Assembly: GCF_003625485.1 (NCBI RefSeq)
Contig: NZ_RAIR01000001.1
Coordinates: 620,001 to 684,000 of the forward strand
Source of the DNA: Butyrivibrio sp. CB08
GTDB lineage: Bacteria; Bacillota; Clostridia; Lachnospirales; Lachnospiraceae
DNA length: 64,000 nt
Direction of reading: 5' to 3'
Shown: one piece after another, positions 25,322 to 38,093 of the stretch
How positions within the stretch are numbered: the stretch's first letter is position 1
Layout of the letters: every line of letters starts with the position of its first letter
Position numbers and translations under genes: made by a program
Notes under the pieces: generated by a model
Database searches by the model: none
Told to the model about the DNA's origin: nothing
Seen by the model: the letters and a program-made list of their open reading frames with translations, nothing else

Positions 25322-26968
25322 ATGAGGACGTACGCTGAGGATAAACGTATAAGACCAGATATTCTTACAGCAGCAGTTTATGTTGCTGCAAGTATCATAC
25401 TGATCTTTTTGATAGTTTCTGAAAAGATATTTGGAGATAAGGGAACTTATTTTGTAGCAGGACCTTTTTCGATTTTTGTACTTTTTTATTTAGGTCTTGT
25501 ATTGTCAGTTCAAAAAGCTGTTTATATCATGGTAAGGCTCCGTGCCAGAAGATCGCAGTACCTTAATGCAGAGGCCAATATGCAAAGATCTATGAGGATC
25601 TTTTCTGTGGCTGGCGTTATTTCCGGAGTACTGCTTATCTGCGCATGCTTTCCAATATCCATAAGGCTCTTTGGAACGGAGAGAGGATACATTCAGATCA
25701 TTATTGCCGGGGCATCAGTTCTTTTGCTTGGCATACAGGGCGTACTAAGGGGCTATTTACAGGGTATTGGTTATACAAAACCTATAGTAATAGCTGATAT
25801 TCTTGTTGCTGTTGTATCTCTGGTTTCAGGCATCATAATATCTGAGGTTTTGTTTACCTATGGAACAAAAGTCAATGATCTGTTCCATGTTGATGAGTTT
25901 TCTGCAGTTTACGGATCTTCTGGAATGATGGCTGGTGTGTTTATTGGATCCCTTGTTGGCTTTGTCCAGATAGTCATCAGCTACAATCTCAGGAAGAATG
26001 AGATTGCAAGCTTTGTTAAGTCAGGCGCTCCAAGATATCTTGATAATAAAAATGATGTAATTGCAGGCATCAGACCAATAATGCTTTTATATTGCGCACC
26101 TGCCTTTGTTTCATTATTTGATCAGTGCTTTTACTCAATTTATATGAGAAAGGCGCATGAGGACATTGATTTTAAGACAATTTACGGAATGGTATTTGGC
26201 AGGGTAGAGGTGCTTGTGGCCTTTATCGTGATCATCTGCTGTATTCCATTTATCAAGTCCTTAAACAGGATCATGGCAAGAGTTGAGAGGGATGAACACG
26301 AAGGCTCAAGAGAGAGATTTCGTGGTTTTATGCGTTTTTCAAATATGCTGTTTATTCCAGCAGCTGTTTTTGTCTTTGCTGTAAGTGACTCACTTATGAC
26401 AGCTGTCTTTGGAAAGAGCACAGAGCTGGCAAATGGGCTTTTAATGCTTGGCTCAACTCTTATATATTTTGGCGGGTTCATGGTAATGTTTTCCTGGCTC
26501 ATAAACCATATGGGCAAGTCTGTTCTTACTATGCTTAATGTTGGAATATGTCTTGCTGCACATATAGCACTTATGGTGCTGTTTGTTCCTGTTCTTAAGC
26601 TTGGAGCCCATGGAATCTTGCTGGCTGTTCTCGTTAGTATGATCGTTTATGACCTTCTAAATCTTTTGGAGATCAGCAAGATACTTTCAAACAGACAGGA
26701 GTATGTAAAGACCTTTTTGATGCCTCTGCTTTCTGCTGCAGTGGCAGGAGTGGTTGCTTTTCTTCTGAATATGCTTCTTGCGGGACTTATTGGAGAGATA
26801 CTTACACTTATAGTTTGTCTGATACTGTTCTGGATAACTTATATGATCGTTATGATCTTTAGCAGAGGTATAAGAGCCCATGAGCTTAGGAAGGTATTCC
26901 TGGGACAGCTCTTTTACGGCGTTGCCAGGATGATCCAGACCGAAGAACAATATGAGGGATATAATTGA
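25322..26968 (+). CDS. MATE/MOP-type polysaccharide or lipid flippase
   Basis: A polytopic membrane protein of 548 residues with about 14 hydrophobic helices. The layout resembles the MOP exporter superfamily (SpoVB, MurJ, Wzx). The segment GVLRGYLQGIGYTKPIVIADILVA (short form: LRGYLQGIGYTKP) is the typical family helix-loop. It may flip lipid-linked wall or polysaccharide precursors, but the substrate cannot be told. I chose the ATG at 25322, preceded by GGGAG; an in-frame TTG at 25301 overlaps that site. The TGA overlaps the TTG of the next gene (TTGA). Confidence 0.82.
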   Translation: MRTYAEDKRIRPDILTAAVYVAASIILIFLIVSEKIFGDKGTYFVAGPFSIFVLFYLGLVLSVQKAVYIMVRLRARRSQYLNAEANMQRSMRIFSVAGVISGVLLICACFPISIRLFGTERGYIQIIIAGASVLLLGIQGVLRGYLQGIGYTKPIVIADILVAVVSLVSGIIISEVLFTYGTKVNDLFHVDEFSAVYGSSGMMAGVFIGSLVGFVQIVISYNLRKNEIASFVKSGAPRYLDNKNDVIAGIRPIMLLYCAPAFVSLFDQCFYSIYMRKAHEDIDFKTIYGMVFGRVEVLVAFIVIICCIPFIKSLNRIMARVERDEHEGSRERFRGFMRFSNMLFIPAAVFVFAVSDSLMTAVFGKSTELANGLLMLGSTLIYFGGFMVMFSWLINHMGKSVLTMLNVGICLAAHIALMVLFVPVLKLGAHGILLAVLVSMIVYDLLNLLEISKILSNRQEYVKTFLMPLLSAAVAGVVAFLLNMLLAGLIGEILTLIVCLILFWITYMIVMIFSRGIRAHELRKVFLGQLFYGVARMIQTEEQYEGYN

Positions 26969-28188
26969 GTAAGAGAATTTATGTGGCTGGCGGCGGTGCA
27001 TCAGGAATGTGCGCCGCTATATACGCTGCAAGAAATGGCGGAGACGTCTGCATAATTGAAAAGAATGACTGCCTTGGGAAAAAGCTTTCCATGACCGGCA
27101 ATGGTAGATGCAATCTTACCAATCTGGATATGAGGGCTGAATGTTACAACGCTGCAAGCAGAGGCAGGATGAAGGACTGGCTTGGAACGTATGGCGCGGA
27201 AGATGTCATATGTTTTTTTAAATCACTGGGAGTTGTGGTAAAAAGCGAGGACGGATATATCTATCCGATTTCAGGACAGGCAAGGACTGTAGTAGACGCC
27301 CTAGAAAACGAGATAAAGAGACTTGGCATAAAGGTCATCTACAAGGAACAGCTTAAGGGTATAGAATGCCTTGATGATGGTTCTCTTAATGTGATCACCA
27401 ATAGAGATAGGTACCTGGCTGATAAGTGCATCATTGCGGTTGGGTCATTGTCTGGTGCCAAGAGCACCATGTCTACAGGGGATGGCTATTATATCTGCAA
27501 ACAGCTTGGAATGAGTATAAAAGATACTTTCCCTGCCCTTGTAGGATTTAAATGCACAGAGGATGAGTACCTTCCGGAAAAGGGAGTAAGGTGCGATGTA
27601 AATATCTCTTTTATCCTGGGAAGCGAGGTACTCGCATCTGAAAATGGTGAACTTCAGATTACTTCAGATGGCATTTCAGGATTTCCTGTTATGCAGGCAT
27701 CAAGGGATATTATCAGGTTTGTTGAAGAGAAAAAGCCTGTGTGTGCCGTGATCGATTTCTTCCCTGAGTATGATGATGCTGATTTTGAGGCTCTTAAAAA
27801 GGACATGCTCCGACTTAAGGATGAGAGGACTGTAGAGGAGTTCCTTCTTGGATTTGGTAATCAGTGCGTCACAGATATGATACTTACCAGGATGAAGCTC
27901 TCAAAGACCATGAAGATGAAGAACATCTCTGACAGTATGGCAGAGTGTATGCTGGACAGCTACAGAAGCCTTAAGCTTAAGATCAGTGAGAGCTACGGCT
28001 ATCAGGCATCTCAGGTCACAACTGGAGGCGTTAGTCTTGTTGAGATTGGAAGCAATTTTTCTTTTAACAAAAACAGAAGTATTTACTGCATTGGAGAGCT
28101 TCTTGATGTGGATGGAAGGTGCGGAGGTTACAACCTTCAGTGGGCATTTACCAGCGGCTCAATAGCTGGATGTGCGGCTTCGTTATAA
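26965..28188 (+). CDS. FAD-dependent oxidoreductase, HI0933/YhiN (BaiN-like) family
   Basis: A 407-residue flavoprotein with an N-terminal dinucleotide fold (VAGGGASGMCAAIYAARNGG). The family motif KKLSMTGNGRCNLTN and the C-terminal TGGVS and DGRCGGYNLQWAFTSG complete the FAD site. The cellular substrate of this family is not settled. The start is a TTG at 26965, sharing TTGA with the preceding stop, with GAGGG 7 bases upstream. It is followed closely by a second FAD protein of a different family, a pairing also seen in other Clostridia. Confidence 0.9.
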   Translation: MSKRIYVAGGGASGMCAAIYAARNGGDVCIIEKNDCLGKKLSMTGNGRCNLTNLDMRAECYNAASRGRMKDWLGTYGAEDVICFFKSLGVVVKSEDGYIYPISGQARTVVDALENEIKRLGIKVIYKEQLKGIECLDDGSLNVITNRDRYLADKCIIAVGSLSGAKSTMSTGDGYYICKQLGMSIKDTFPALVGFKCTEDEYLPEKGVRCDVNISFILGSEVLASENGELQITSDGISGFPVMQASRDIIRFVEEKKPVCAVIDFFPEYDDADFEALKKDMLRLKDERTVEEFLLGFGNQCVTDMILTRMKLSKTMKMKNISDSMAECMLDSYRSLKLKISESYGYQASQVTTGGVSLVEIGSNFSFNKNRSIYCIGELLDVDGRCGGYNLQWAFTSGSIAGCAASL

Positions 28189-28203
28189 GGAATTTATATA
28201 TTT

Positions 28204-29862
28204 ATGATTAGAATTGGCCAGATAAAACTGGAGATAAATGAAAATACAACTTATGAGGATAAGTCTCTTAAGGAGATCCTCCAAAAGAAAGCAGCGAAAA
28301 AGCTTAAGGTTTCTGCCTCTGACATTGTGCGGCTTGATATAGTTAAGCACTCTATAGATGCAAGGAAGAAGCCTGAGCTTTTTGACGTATATGTGGTAGA
28401 AGTTTCTCTTAAGGGAAATGAGGGCAAGCTGGTTTCAAGGCTTAAGGACAGGAACATCACGCTTTCTGACAGAAAGGAATATGATTTCTGGATAGCAGCC
28501 GGCGTTCCAGAAATTTCTTCTGACAAGAAAGTGGTTATAATCGGATCTGGACCTGCGGGGCTTTTTTGTGGCTATGAACTTGCTAGGCACGGGTTTAAAC
28601 CTCTCATTCTTGAGAGAGGCTCTGATGTAGATAAGAGAACTGAGATAGTAAGCCAGTTTTGGAAGGATGGCAAACTTAATCCCGCTACTAACGTACAGTT
28701 TGGCGAAGGGGGAGCTGGCACCTTCTCTGATGGAAAACTAAACACCATGGTAAAAGATAAGGATGGAAGGGGCGAGAGAGCTCTTGATATCTTTGTTAAA
28801 GCAGGTGCTCCAGAGCGGATAAAATACGAATCCAAGCCCCACATAGGTACTGACATCCTTAGAAGGGTTGTCAAGAATATAAGAAATGAGATCATTTCGA
28901 GTGGCGGTCAGGTAATGTTTGATTCGCAGGTGACTGATATCGTTATAGATGATGGCCGTGTAAAGGCTGTTAAGTGCGGCGAAACAGAGTACCCCTGTGA
29001 TTATCTTGTTCTGGCAATTGGACATAGTGCAAGGGATACCTTTGCCATGCTTAAGGACAGAGGCATCAGTATGCAGCCCAAGCCCTTTGCTGTGGGCTTT
29101 AGGGTTGAGCATCCGCAGAGCCTTATCAACGAATCCCAGTATGGTAAAAGAGCTATTGGCGCATTGCCACCAGCTCCCTATAAGCTCACAACTACAACCA
29201 GTGAGGGACGAGGCGTGTACTCATTTTGCATGTGCCCGGGAGGATACGTTGTCAATGCTTCCTCCGAGGAGGACATGCTTGCGGTTAATGGCATGAGCTA
29301 TAGCGGGAGAGACGGAGATAATGCCAATTCAGCTATTATCATTACTGTAGACCCTAAGGACTTTGGCGGAAGTGACATTCTCTCTGGCGTAGAGTTCCAA
29401 AGGCGTCTTGAAAAGAAAGCCTATGAGCTTGCAGGAGGTAAGATTCCTGTTGAGTACTACGGCGACTTTAAAAAAGCCATAGACGGAGATGGTCAGGAAT
29501 CAGGATCAATAGATAACTTCATTGACCAGAACTTTGTGCCACAGATGAAGGGCGAGTATGAATTTGCCAAGGTTCACACAATTCTTCCGGATGACCTGAA
29601 TAAGGCCTTTGTTGAGGGAATGGAAAATTTTGGCAGGACTATCAGGGGCTATAACGACGACAGAGCTCTGGTTTCCGGTGTTGAGAGCAGAACATCTTCC
29701 CCAGTCAGGATTGTAAGGCTCGAGGATGGTGTTTCTGAAAACATAAGTGGCCTTTTCCCTTGTGGTGAAGGTGCTGGTTATGCGGGAGGCATCATGTCCG
29801 CTGCGATGGATGGCATAAGGATCGCGCAACTTGTTGCCAGAAAGGCAGGCGGCATTGACTAA
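28204..29862 (+). CDS. FAD-dependent dehydrogenase, COG2509 type
   Basis: This 552-residue flavoprotein has about 95 N-terminal residues of alpha/beta fold ahead of the FAD-binding VIIGSGPAGLFCGYELARHG. It then has NVQFGEGGAGTFSDGKLNT and, near the end, LFPCGEGAGYAGGIMSAAMDG, which are the hallmarks of the uncharacterised COG2509 oxidoreductases. No signal peptide is present. An AAGGAA site lies ahead of the ATG. It overlaps the next gene's TTG start by eight bases. Confidence 0.88.
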   Translation: MIRIGQIKLEINENTTYEDKSLKEILQKKAAKKLKVSASDIVRLDIVKHSIDARKKPELFDVYVVEVSLKGNEGKLVSRLKDRNITLSDRKEYDFWIAAGVPEISSDKKVVIIGSGPAGLFCGYELARHGFKPLILERGSDVDKRTEIVSQFWKDGKLNPATNVQFGEGGAGTFSDGKLNTMVKDKDGRGERALDIFVKAGAPERIKYESKPHIGTDILRRVVKNIRNEIISSGGQVMFDSQVTDIVIDDGRVKAVKCGETEYPCDYLVLAIGHSARDTFAMLKDRGISMQPKPFAVGFRVEHPQSLINESQYGKRAIGALPPAPYKLTTTTSEGRGVYSFCMCPGGYVVNASSEEDMLAVNGMSYSGRDGDNANSAIIITVDPKDFGGSDILSGVEFQRRLEKKAYELAGGKIPVEYYGDFKKAIDGDGQESGSIDNFIDQNFVPQMKGEYEFAKVHTILPDDLNKAFVEGMENFGRTIRGYNDDRALVSGVESRTSSPVRIVRLEDGVSENISGLFPCGEGAGYAGGIMSAAMDGIRIAQLVARKAGGID

Positions 29863-30424
29863 GAACGAAGCAAGGGAACGCGCCATAGCTAAAAGAGATG
29901 GTCTTGATGGCGAACTTATTTTGGAAAAAAGCAGAGTTATTTTTGAAAAGGTCACAGCACTTACGGAGTACATAGAGGCTGAAAATATCCTGGTTTATGC
30001 GTCAATGAGAAGTGAGGCGGATACTTTTGAACTCATTCTGGATGCATTATCCGGTGGGAAAAGAGTCTTTTGCCCCAAGGTCACAGATAAGAAAAATGGT
30101 CTTATGAAATTTGTGCCTATAAGCTCTATTGAGGATCTTGTTGAGGGCTACTTTGGCATCAGAGAACCGGTTTTACCAGAAGGCTATAAAGAGCCTGAGT
30201 TTGATCTTTGGAAAACCCTTATGATAATGCCTGGTGTGGCTTTTGATAAAGACAGGAACAGGGTTGGTTATAGCGGCGGATTTTATGACAGGTATCTGTA
30301 TGGGCATAAGGGACTTAAGGCTATTGCCATAGCTTTTGAATGTCAGGTAATGGACGACATTATTGAAATGGATCACTACGACATCAGACCTGACATGCTC
30401 ATTACTGAAGAGAGTACTTACTGA
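29855..30424 (+). CDS. 5-formyltetrahydrofolate cyclo-ligase
   Basis: It converts 5-formyl-THF to 5,10-methenyl-THF with ATP, recycling a storage or inhibitory folate. In 189 residues the signature is the C-terminal PGVAFDKDRNRVGYSGGFYDRYL (core VGYSGGFYDRYL), with an N-terminal KNEARERAIAKR basic helix for ATP. The TTG at 29855 gives the expected N-terminus (M-T-K-N-E), whereas the longer frame from 29831 adds residues that belong to the preceding gene's end. It overlaps both neighbours: eight bases upstream, one base downstream (TGATG). Confidence 0.92.
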   Translation: MTKNEARERAIAKRDGLDGELILEKSRVIFEKVTALTEYIEAENILVYASMRSEADTFELILDALSGGKRVFCPKVTDKKNGLMKFVPISSIEDLVEGYFGIREPVLPEGYKEPEFDLWKTLMIMPGVAFDKDRNRVGYSGGFYDRYLYGHKGLKAIAIAFECQVMDDIIEMDHYDIRPDMLITEESTY

Positions 30425-31365
30425 TGGGAAGAAAAAAGAGAGAGACAATTGAATTTCGTTTCTATGAGGTTCCGCAGGGTCAGGACTGCCTGGCTCTTCT
30501 TGGTGAGAGCTGGATCAGGATCTATGGAATCGACGAGAAATACCTTCACTTCCACAATCTCTTTGAAGTAGGCTATTGCAGGAATGGAAGCGGAGACCTG
30601 GTCCTTGATGAAGAGGTGAGAAAGTACGAGACTGCGATGCTTTCAATGATTCCTGCCAATTATCCTCATACCACAATAAGTCTTGTGCCAAATTTCTGGG
30701 AGTATATCTTTTTCGATTCTGATCAGATACTTGCTCAGATATATCCTGGCAATCCCACCAAGCAAAGGGAAGCTGCGGAGATCATTGGCAAGAATGCGGA
30801 CCTTGTCTACGAGTACCAATATCCTGAAATGGCCGAGGTCATAAAAAGGATAATGGAGGAGATGAGGGACAAAAAGCCTTACTATATCGAGACTGTACAG
30901 AATCTCTTAAAGGCATTTGTCCTTATGCTTATCAGGTATCAGAGCCAGCAGGAAGCAGCAAAGAAGATGAATATCGAGGGCGAAGATGACTCAGCTATGA
31001 TGGTCATTCGTCCGTCCCTTGAGTATATTGATACTCATTTTGCAGAGGCCATTAAGGTTTCAGATCTTGCAGCCCAGTGCAACTTAAGTGAACCACATTT
31101 CAGGCGCATATTTGCTACGACTATAAACATGTCGCCAATTGATTATCTTAACCTTGTAAGGATCCAGAATGCTTGTAAGATCATGAACAAGACGGATCAC
31201 TCCATGGAGGTTGTGGCTTCAGAGTGCGGCTTTTCAACGTTTTCAACCTTCAACAGGAACTTCAGAAAATTCCTTGATACTTCTCCATATCAGTGGAAGA
31301 AGAACAAGGACAATTATGAAAACAAGCTTCTTAATTACAACATTAATGCCTTAAAAGGCTGGTGA
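30424..31365 (+). CDS. AraC-family transcriptional regulator with N-terminal cupin
   Basis: A 313-residue regulator. The N-terminal cupin-like sensor (about 35-120) includes LHFHNLFEVGYCRNGSG. The C-terminal double helix-turn-helix (about 200-300) reads VSDLAAQCNLSEPHFRRIF and a second half VASECGFSTFSTFNRNFRKFLDTSP (core CGFSTFSTFNRNF), typical of sugar-responsive AraC regulators. It ends the operon that begins upstream, yet lies directly ahead of the sugar ABC/beta-galactosidase locus. It is the obvious candidate activator of that locus, which is inference. Confidence 0.92.
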   Translation: MGRKKRETIEFRFYEVPQGQDCLALLGESWIRIYGIDEKYLHFHNLFEVGYCRNGSGDLVLDEEVRKYETAMLSMIPANYPHTTISLVPNFWEYIFFDSDQILAQIYPGNPTKQREAAEIIGKNADLVYEYQYPEMAEVIKRIMEEMRDKKPYYIETVQNLLKAFVLMLIRYQSQQEAAKKMNIEGEDDSAMMVIRPSLEYIDTHFAEAIKVSDLAAQCNLSEPHFRRIFATTINMSPIDYLNLVRIQNACKIMNKTDHSMEVVASECGFSTFSTFNRNFRKFLDTSPYQWKKNKDNYENKLLNYNINALKGW

Positions 31366-31392
31366 TTATTAAACTAAATAATTGACATATTT

Positions 31393-31406
31393 CGAAAACG
31401 TTTACG
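31393..31406. promoter_or_regulatory. cre-like / LacI-type palindromic operator candidate
   Basis: CGAAAACGTTTACG is a near-palindrome centred on AACGTT, the core of LacI/GalR and CcpA sites. It lies after the AraC gene and about 90 bases upstream of the -10 box of the binding-protein gene. A weaker relative, GAAACGTTAAG, lies around 31518-31530 in the leader. Confidence 0.4.
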
Positions 31407-31446
31407 AAAACTTTTTGTTCACATTTTCGACATATTTGATTGAAAA

Positions 31447-31480
31447 TGCACATTTTACACTTTAAAATGTGTATTTTTTT
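31447..31480 (+). terminator. Terminator after the AraC-gene operon
   Basis: An 11-bp AT-rich stem, TGCACATTTTA (31447-31457) with TAAAATGTGTA (31463-31473), has a five-base loop and is followed by TTTTTTT. It lies upstream of the extended -10 box, so it should end the upstream operon rather than attenuate the sugar locus. Confidence 0.75.
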
Positions 31481-31490
31481 ATTTTTGAGT

Positions 31491-31499
31491 TGTTATAAT
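31491..31499 (+). promoter_or_regulatory. Extended -10 promoter of the sugar ABC/beta-galactosidase locus
   Basis: TGTTATAAT (31491-31499) matches TG-n-TATAAT exactly. There is no good -35 box, as is usual for promoters driven by an activator such as AraC. The leader to the ATG at 31632 is about 125 bases, AT-rich, and contains an imperfect GAAAC/GTTTC repeat. Confidence 0.65.
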
Positions 31500-31631
31500 G
31501 TACACATAACCGGTTCAGAAACGTTAAGTTTCCGTCAAAATGTATAAGCCTATGTCAAGTACACTCATCTGACATATGTGCAAAATACATAAGGTATTAA
31601 ATCTAATTTTCATTTAGGGAGGGTAACAAAA

Positions 31632-33002
31632 ATGAAAAGAAAAGCATTATCTATTTTCCTTGCATCTGCTATGTCACTTTCACTTTTAGCTGGATGCGGT
31701 GGTGCAGCAGACACAGCTGCAACTACAACAGACGCTGGACAGGCAGACGCTCCTGCAGCAACTGAGGCAGCTGCTCCTACAGCAGACGTTGCTTCTGAGG
31801 GTGAGCACGAGCTTTCAGTTTATGCTTGGGATAAGAACTTCAACATTCCAGCACTTGAGGCTGCTGAGAAGGCATATCAGACAGTTGATCCTGAGTTCAA
31901 GCTTAACATCGTTGAGCAGTCAGCATCATCTGACGTTGAGAATGCTATCACACTTGCTGCTTCATCAGGCGATTACAGCCAGCTTCCTGACATCGTTCTT
32001 TTCCAGGATCATTACATTCAGAACTATGTAACTAACTATCCTGATGCTTGGATGGATCTTGAGGATGCAGGCATTGACTGGTCAGACTTCGGTGCTGAGA
32101 AGCTTTCATACTCAACAGTTGGTGGCAAGCACTACGGCGCACCTGTTGACAACGGAACATCAGTATTTGCTTATCGCACAGACGTACTTGAAGAGTGCGG
32201 ATACACAATTGATGATGTAACAGGAATCACTTGGGACGAGTGGCTTGAGATTGGCCGCGTAGTTAAAGAGAAGACAGGTAAGTACCTTGTTTCTATGGAC
32301 CACAACGGAGACGATCTTCCTTACATGATGATGCAGGCTGAAGGCCAGTCACAGTGGAAGGACGGAGAGCCTAACTTCGTAAACAACGATACTCTTAAGC
32401 AGATCCTTGAGGTTATCATCACAGGCGCTAAGGACGGCGTTATCTACCTTTGCAACGACTGGTCAGAGTACACAGATACATCTATCATTGGCGACCAGGT
32501 AGCAGGTGTATTCAATGGTAACTGGATCATTCCTACAATGGAGCAGGTTTCTGAGAACAGTGGTAAGTGGGCAATCACAACAGCTCCTACACTTTCAGGA
32601 AAAGAAGGCTATGCTGCAAACGGTGGTTCTTCACTCTATGTAACAGGCAACTGCTCAAAGCCTGAGCTTGCTAAGGCATTCCTTGCTTACACATTCGGCG
32701 GCGGAGAAGGTGCTATGGCTACATACGATGACGCTCTTAGAAATGGTGGCGTTATCACATGCTGTATCTCAGCTTCTAAGTCATCTGTATACCAGGAAGG
32801 TGTTGATTTCTTCAATGGTCAGTCAATCTATTCAGACATCGTTGCTATGGGTGCTAACGTTCCTGTAGTAGAGCAGAACGACTACCACTACACAGCACGT
32901 ACACAGATCCAGGCTGCAATCACAAATGTTATCAACGGTTCTGACCTTGAGACTGAGCTTAAGAACGCAGAAGATCAGGTTAGATTCGAGATGGGCCTTT
33001 GA
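31632..33002 (+). CDS. Sugar ABC transporter substrate-binding lipoprotein
   Basis: A family 1 extracellular solute-binding protein, 456 residues. The signal peptide ends in the lipobox LLAGC with Cys22 as the lipid anchor, followed by an Ala/Thr/Asp-rich linker and the two-lobed binding domain (VYAWDKNFNIPALEAAEKAY at the start). AGGGAGGG lies ahead of the ATG. Codon use is strongly biased, fitting the high level needed for a binding protein. With the two permeases and the GH2 enzyme behind it, a galactoside is the likely ligand. No ATPase is encoded here, so a shared MsmK/UgpC-type ATPase elsewhere is expected. Confidence 0.93.
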   Translation: MKRKALSIFLASAMSLSLLAGCGGAADTAATTTDAGQADAPAATEAAAPTADVASEGEHELSVYAWDKNFNIPALEAAEKAYQTVDPEFKLNIVEQSASSDVENAITLAASSGDYSQLPDIVLFQDHYIQNYVTNYPDAWMDLEDAGIDWSDFGAEKLSYSTVGGKHYGAPVDNGTSVFAYRTDVLEECGYTIDDVTGITWDEWLEIGRVVKEKTGKYLVSMDHNGDDLPYMMMQAEGQSQWKDGEPNFVNNDTLKQILEVIITGAKDGVIYLCNDWSEYTDTSIIGDQVAGVFNGNWIIPTMEQVSENSGKWAITTAPTLSGKEGYAANGGSSLYVTGNCSKPELAKAFLAYTFGGGEGAMATYDDALRNGGVITCCISASKSSVYQEGVDFFNGQSIYSDIVAMGANVPVVEQNDYHYTARTQIQAAITNVINGSDLETELKNAEDQVRFEMGL

Positions 33003-33054
33003 TCTCTTAGCTCGACAGAGCTTTTCTAGCGATCAAAGTCGTTATGGGACACAT

Positions 33055-33085
33055 AAGGGGGATCGGACTTCCGATTCCCCTTTTT
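33055..33085 (+). terminator. Intercistronic hairpin between binding protein and permease genes
   Basis: A 13-bp stem, AAGGGGGATCGGA (33055-33067) with TCCGATTCCCCTT (33070-33082), has one G-U pair and is followed by a short T run. Since the permeases have no other clear promoter, this is probably a partial terminator or a 3' stabiliser that keeps binding-protein mRNA in excess. Confidence 0.75.
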
Positions 33086-33126
33086 AAAGAAAAACTAGTT
33101 ATGTAATGTCACAAAGGGGGACAACA

Positions 33127-34026
33127 ATGGGAAATAAGAATAAAATGGGCCTCTTAGCAAAACAGAAAGCTGCTGGATGGCTATTCCTACTTCTTGCGTC
33201 CGCAATGATCGTTGTTATGAGCTTTTACCCTATGGTACGGGCCCTTATTACATCATTTAAAACGGGCTCTTCAGCCAATCTTCAGTGGGCAGATCCGCTG
33301 ATCTACAACTACAAGAGAATGTTCCAGGACAAGATGTTTATGAGATCTGTTGGAAATACTTTCCTCTATCTCATTATTCAGGTACCTATCATGCTGATCC
33401 TGGCAATTCTTCTTGCTCAGCTTCTTAATAACAAAGACCTTAAGTTCAAGGGCTTATTCCGCACATGCATTTTCCTTCCTTGTGCTGTATCACTTGTTTC
33501 TTATGCTCTTATCTTTAGAACAATCTTTGCAACACAGGGTCTTATCAACATCATCCTCATGAAGATCGGAATAATCTCTGAGGGAATCAACTGGCTTGGA
33601 ACCACATCAACTGCAAGAATCGTTATCATCATTGCTCTTATCTGGAGATGGACAGGATATAACATGGTTTTCTATCTTGCAGGACTTCAGAATATCGAAT
33701 ACTCAGTGTATGAGGCAGCCAAGATCGATGGTGCAAATGGATGGAAGACCTTCTGGTATGTGACAGTACCCCTTCTTCGTCCGGTTATCATCATGACATT
33801 CATCATGTCTATCAATGGTACACTGCAGCTCTTTGATGAGTCTGTAAACCTTACTAATGGTGGACCTGCTAATACCACGATCACCATGTCTCATTACATT
33901 TACAATAACTCATTTGGACAGGGCGTAGCTAACTTTGGTTATGCATCTGCAATGTCATTCTTTGTATTTATCCTGGTTGCTATACTTGCAGCAATCAACC
34001 TGAAAGTAGGTGATACACGTGACTAA
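33127..34026 (+). CDS. Sugar ABC transporter permease (MalF type)
   Basis: The 299-residue membrane protein has six hydrophobic helices and the cytoplasmic EAA loop EAAKIDGANGWKTFWYVTVP that docks on the ATPase. The start is the ATG at 33127 with AAAGGGGG six bases upstream; an ATG at 33106 is in frame but overlaps that site. It overlaps the second permease by eight bases. Confidence 0.93.
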   Translation: MGNKNKMGLLAKQKAAGWLFLLLASAMIVVMSFYPMVRALITSFKTGSSANLQWADPLIYNYKRMFQDKMFMRSVGNTFLYLIIQVPIMLILAILLAQLLNNKDLKFKGLFRTCIFLPCAVSLVSYALIFRTIFATQGLINIILMKIGIISEGINWLGTTSTARIVIIIALIWRWTGYNMVFYLAGLQNIEYSVYEAAKIDGANGWKTFWYVTVPLLRPVIIMTFIMSINGTLQLFDESVNLTNGGPANTTITMSHYIYNNSFGQGVANFGYASAMSFFVFILVAILAAINLKVGDTRD

Positions 34027-34852
34027 GAAAAAATACAATAAAAGCGCAACACAAAGAAGACTTATACCTACATACATCTTCCTCACGATAGCATCTATTT
34101 TCTCAGTATTTCCACTTTACTGGATGTTTACTGCAGCAACAAACCTTACAGTAGATGTATCAAGAGGTAAGATCTGGTTTGGAACCCACATGGTCGAGAA
34201 CTTCAATAATCTTGTGGCAAACACAAACCTCTGGAAGGCTTTTGGCAATTCCTGCATTTATTCAACAGCGCAGACACTACTTTGCATCTTTGTATGCTCA
34301 CTTGCTGGATACGGTTTTGAGCTTTATCACGACAAGGGGAAAGATCTTTTGTTTGCTATACTTCTTATGGCCATGATGATCCCTGGTGTAGCAACTATGA
34401 TTCCTCTTTTTACCATGATGAGTAAGATGCATTTCCTCAACACTGTTTGGGGCTTTGTACTTCCTGGTGTATCAACACCATTTATGATCATGATGTTCAG
34501 ACAGAATTCCCGTAACTTCCCACCGGATATTATGGAAGCTGCAAGAATTGATGGGCTGTCTGAGTTTGCTATCTTTTTCCGCATGTACATGCCAGTTATG
34601 AAGTCTACATATGCAGCAGCTGCTGTAATCATCTTCATGAATTCCTGGAATGCCTACATGTGGCCAAGAGTCGTAATGACTGATAACAGGGCACAGACAA
34701 TGCCTATGCTTATTGCCAACCTGGCTGGCGGATACACAATTGATTATGGAATGCTTATGATGGGCGTATTGTTCTGCTCACTGCCAACCATGATCGTGTT
34801 CTTCGTACTCCAGAGACAGTTTGCAGAAGGAATTACTGGTTCCGTCAAATAA
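34019..34852 (+). CDS. Sugar ABC transporter permease (MalG type)
   Basis: The 277-residue partner permease has six helices and the EAA loop EAARIDGLSEFAIFFRMYMP. The best start is the GTG at 34019, with AGGTGA five bases upstream, inside the end of the first permease. A GTG at 34010 is in frame but sits on the ribosome site. It is followed 18 bases later by the GH2 gene. Confidence 0.92.
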   Translation: MTKKKYNKSATQRRLIPTYIFLTIASIFSVFPLYWMFTAATNLTVDVSRGKIWFGTHMVENFNNLVANTNLWKAFGNSCIYSTAQTLLCIFVCSLAGYGFELYHDKGKDLLFAILLMAMMIPGVATMIPLFTMMSKMHFLNTVWGFVLPGVSTPFMIMMFRQNSRNFPPDIMEAARIDGLSEFAIFFRMYMPVMKSTYAAAAVIIFMNSWNAYMWPRVVMTDNRAQTMPMLIANLAGGYTIDYGMLMMGVLFCSLPTMIVFFVLQRQFAEGITGSVK

Positions 34853-34855
34853 TAA

Positions 34856-37942
<3,087 letters not shown>

Positions 37943-37950
37943 AGCCAATG

Positions 37951-37992
37951 CGGCTGTGAAATGTTAGTGCATTTCACAGTCGTTTTTTTTTT
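37951..37992 (+). terminator. Strong terminator of the sugar locus
   Basis: A 13-bp stem, CGGCTGTGAAATG (37951-37963) with CATTTCACAGTCG (37970-37982), has one G-U pair and is followed by ten T residues. Confidence 0.96.
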
Positions 37993-38093
37993 ATGACTCA
38001 AAGTAGGCTCAAATCCCCATGGATACTAGACATTTTGATGGTAATATGGGATAATTTAGAGAATTGGTGCAAGTTTAATGGGGAGGATGGCCT

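Noticed and set aside
31382..31387. TTGACA as a -35 box for the sugar locus
   Set aside because: No -10 box lies 16-18 bases downstream, and a terminator stands between it and the gene; the extended -10 at 31491 is the better promoter.
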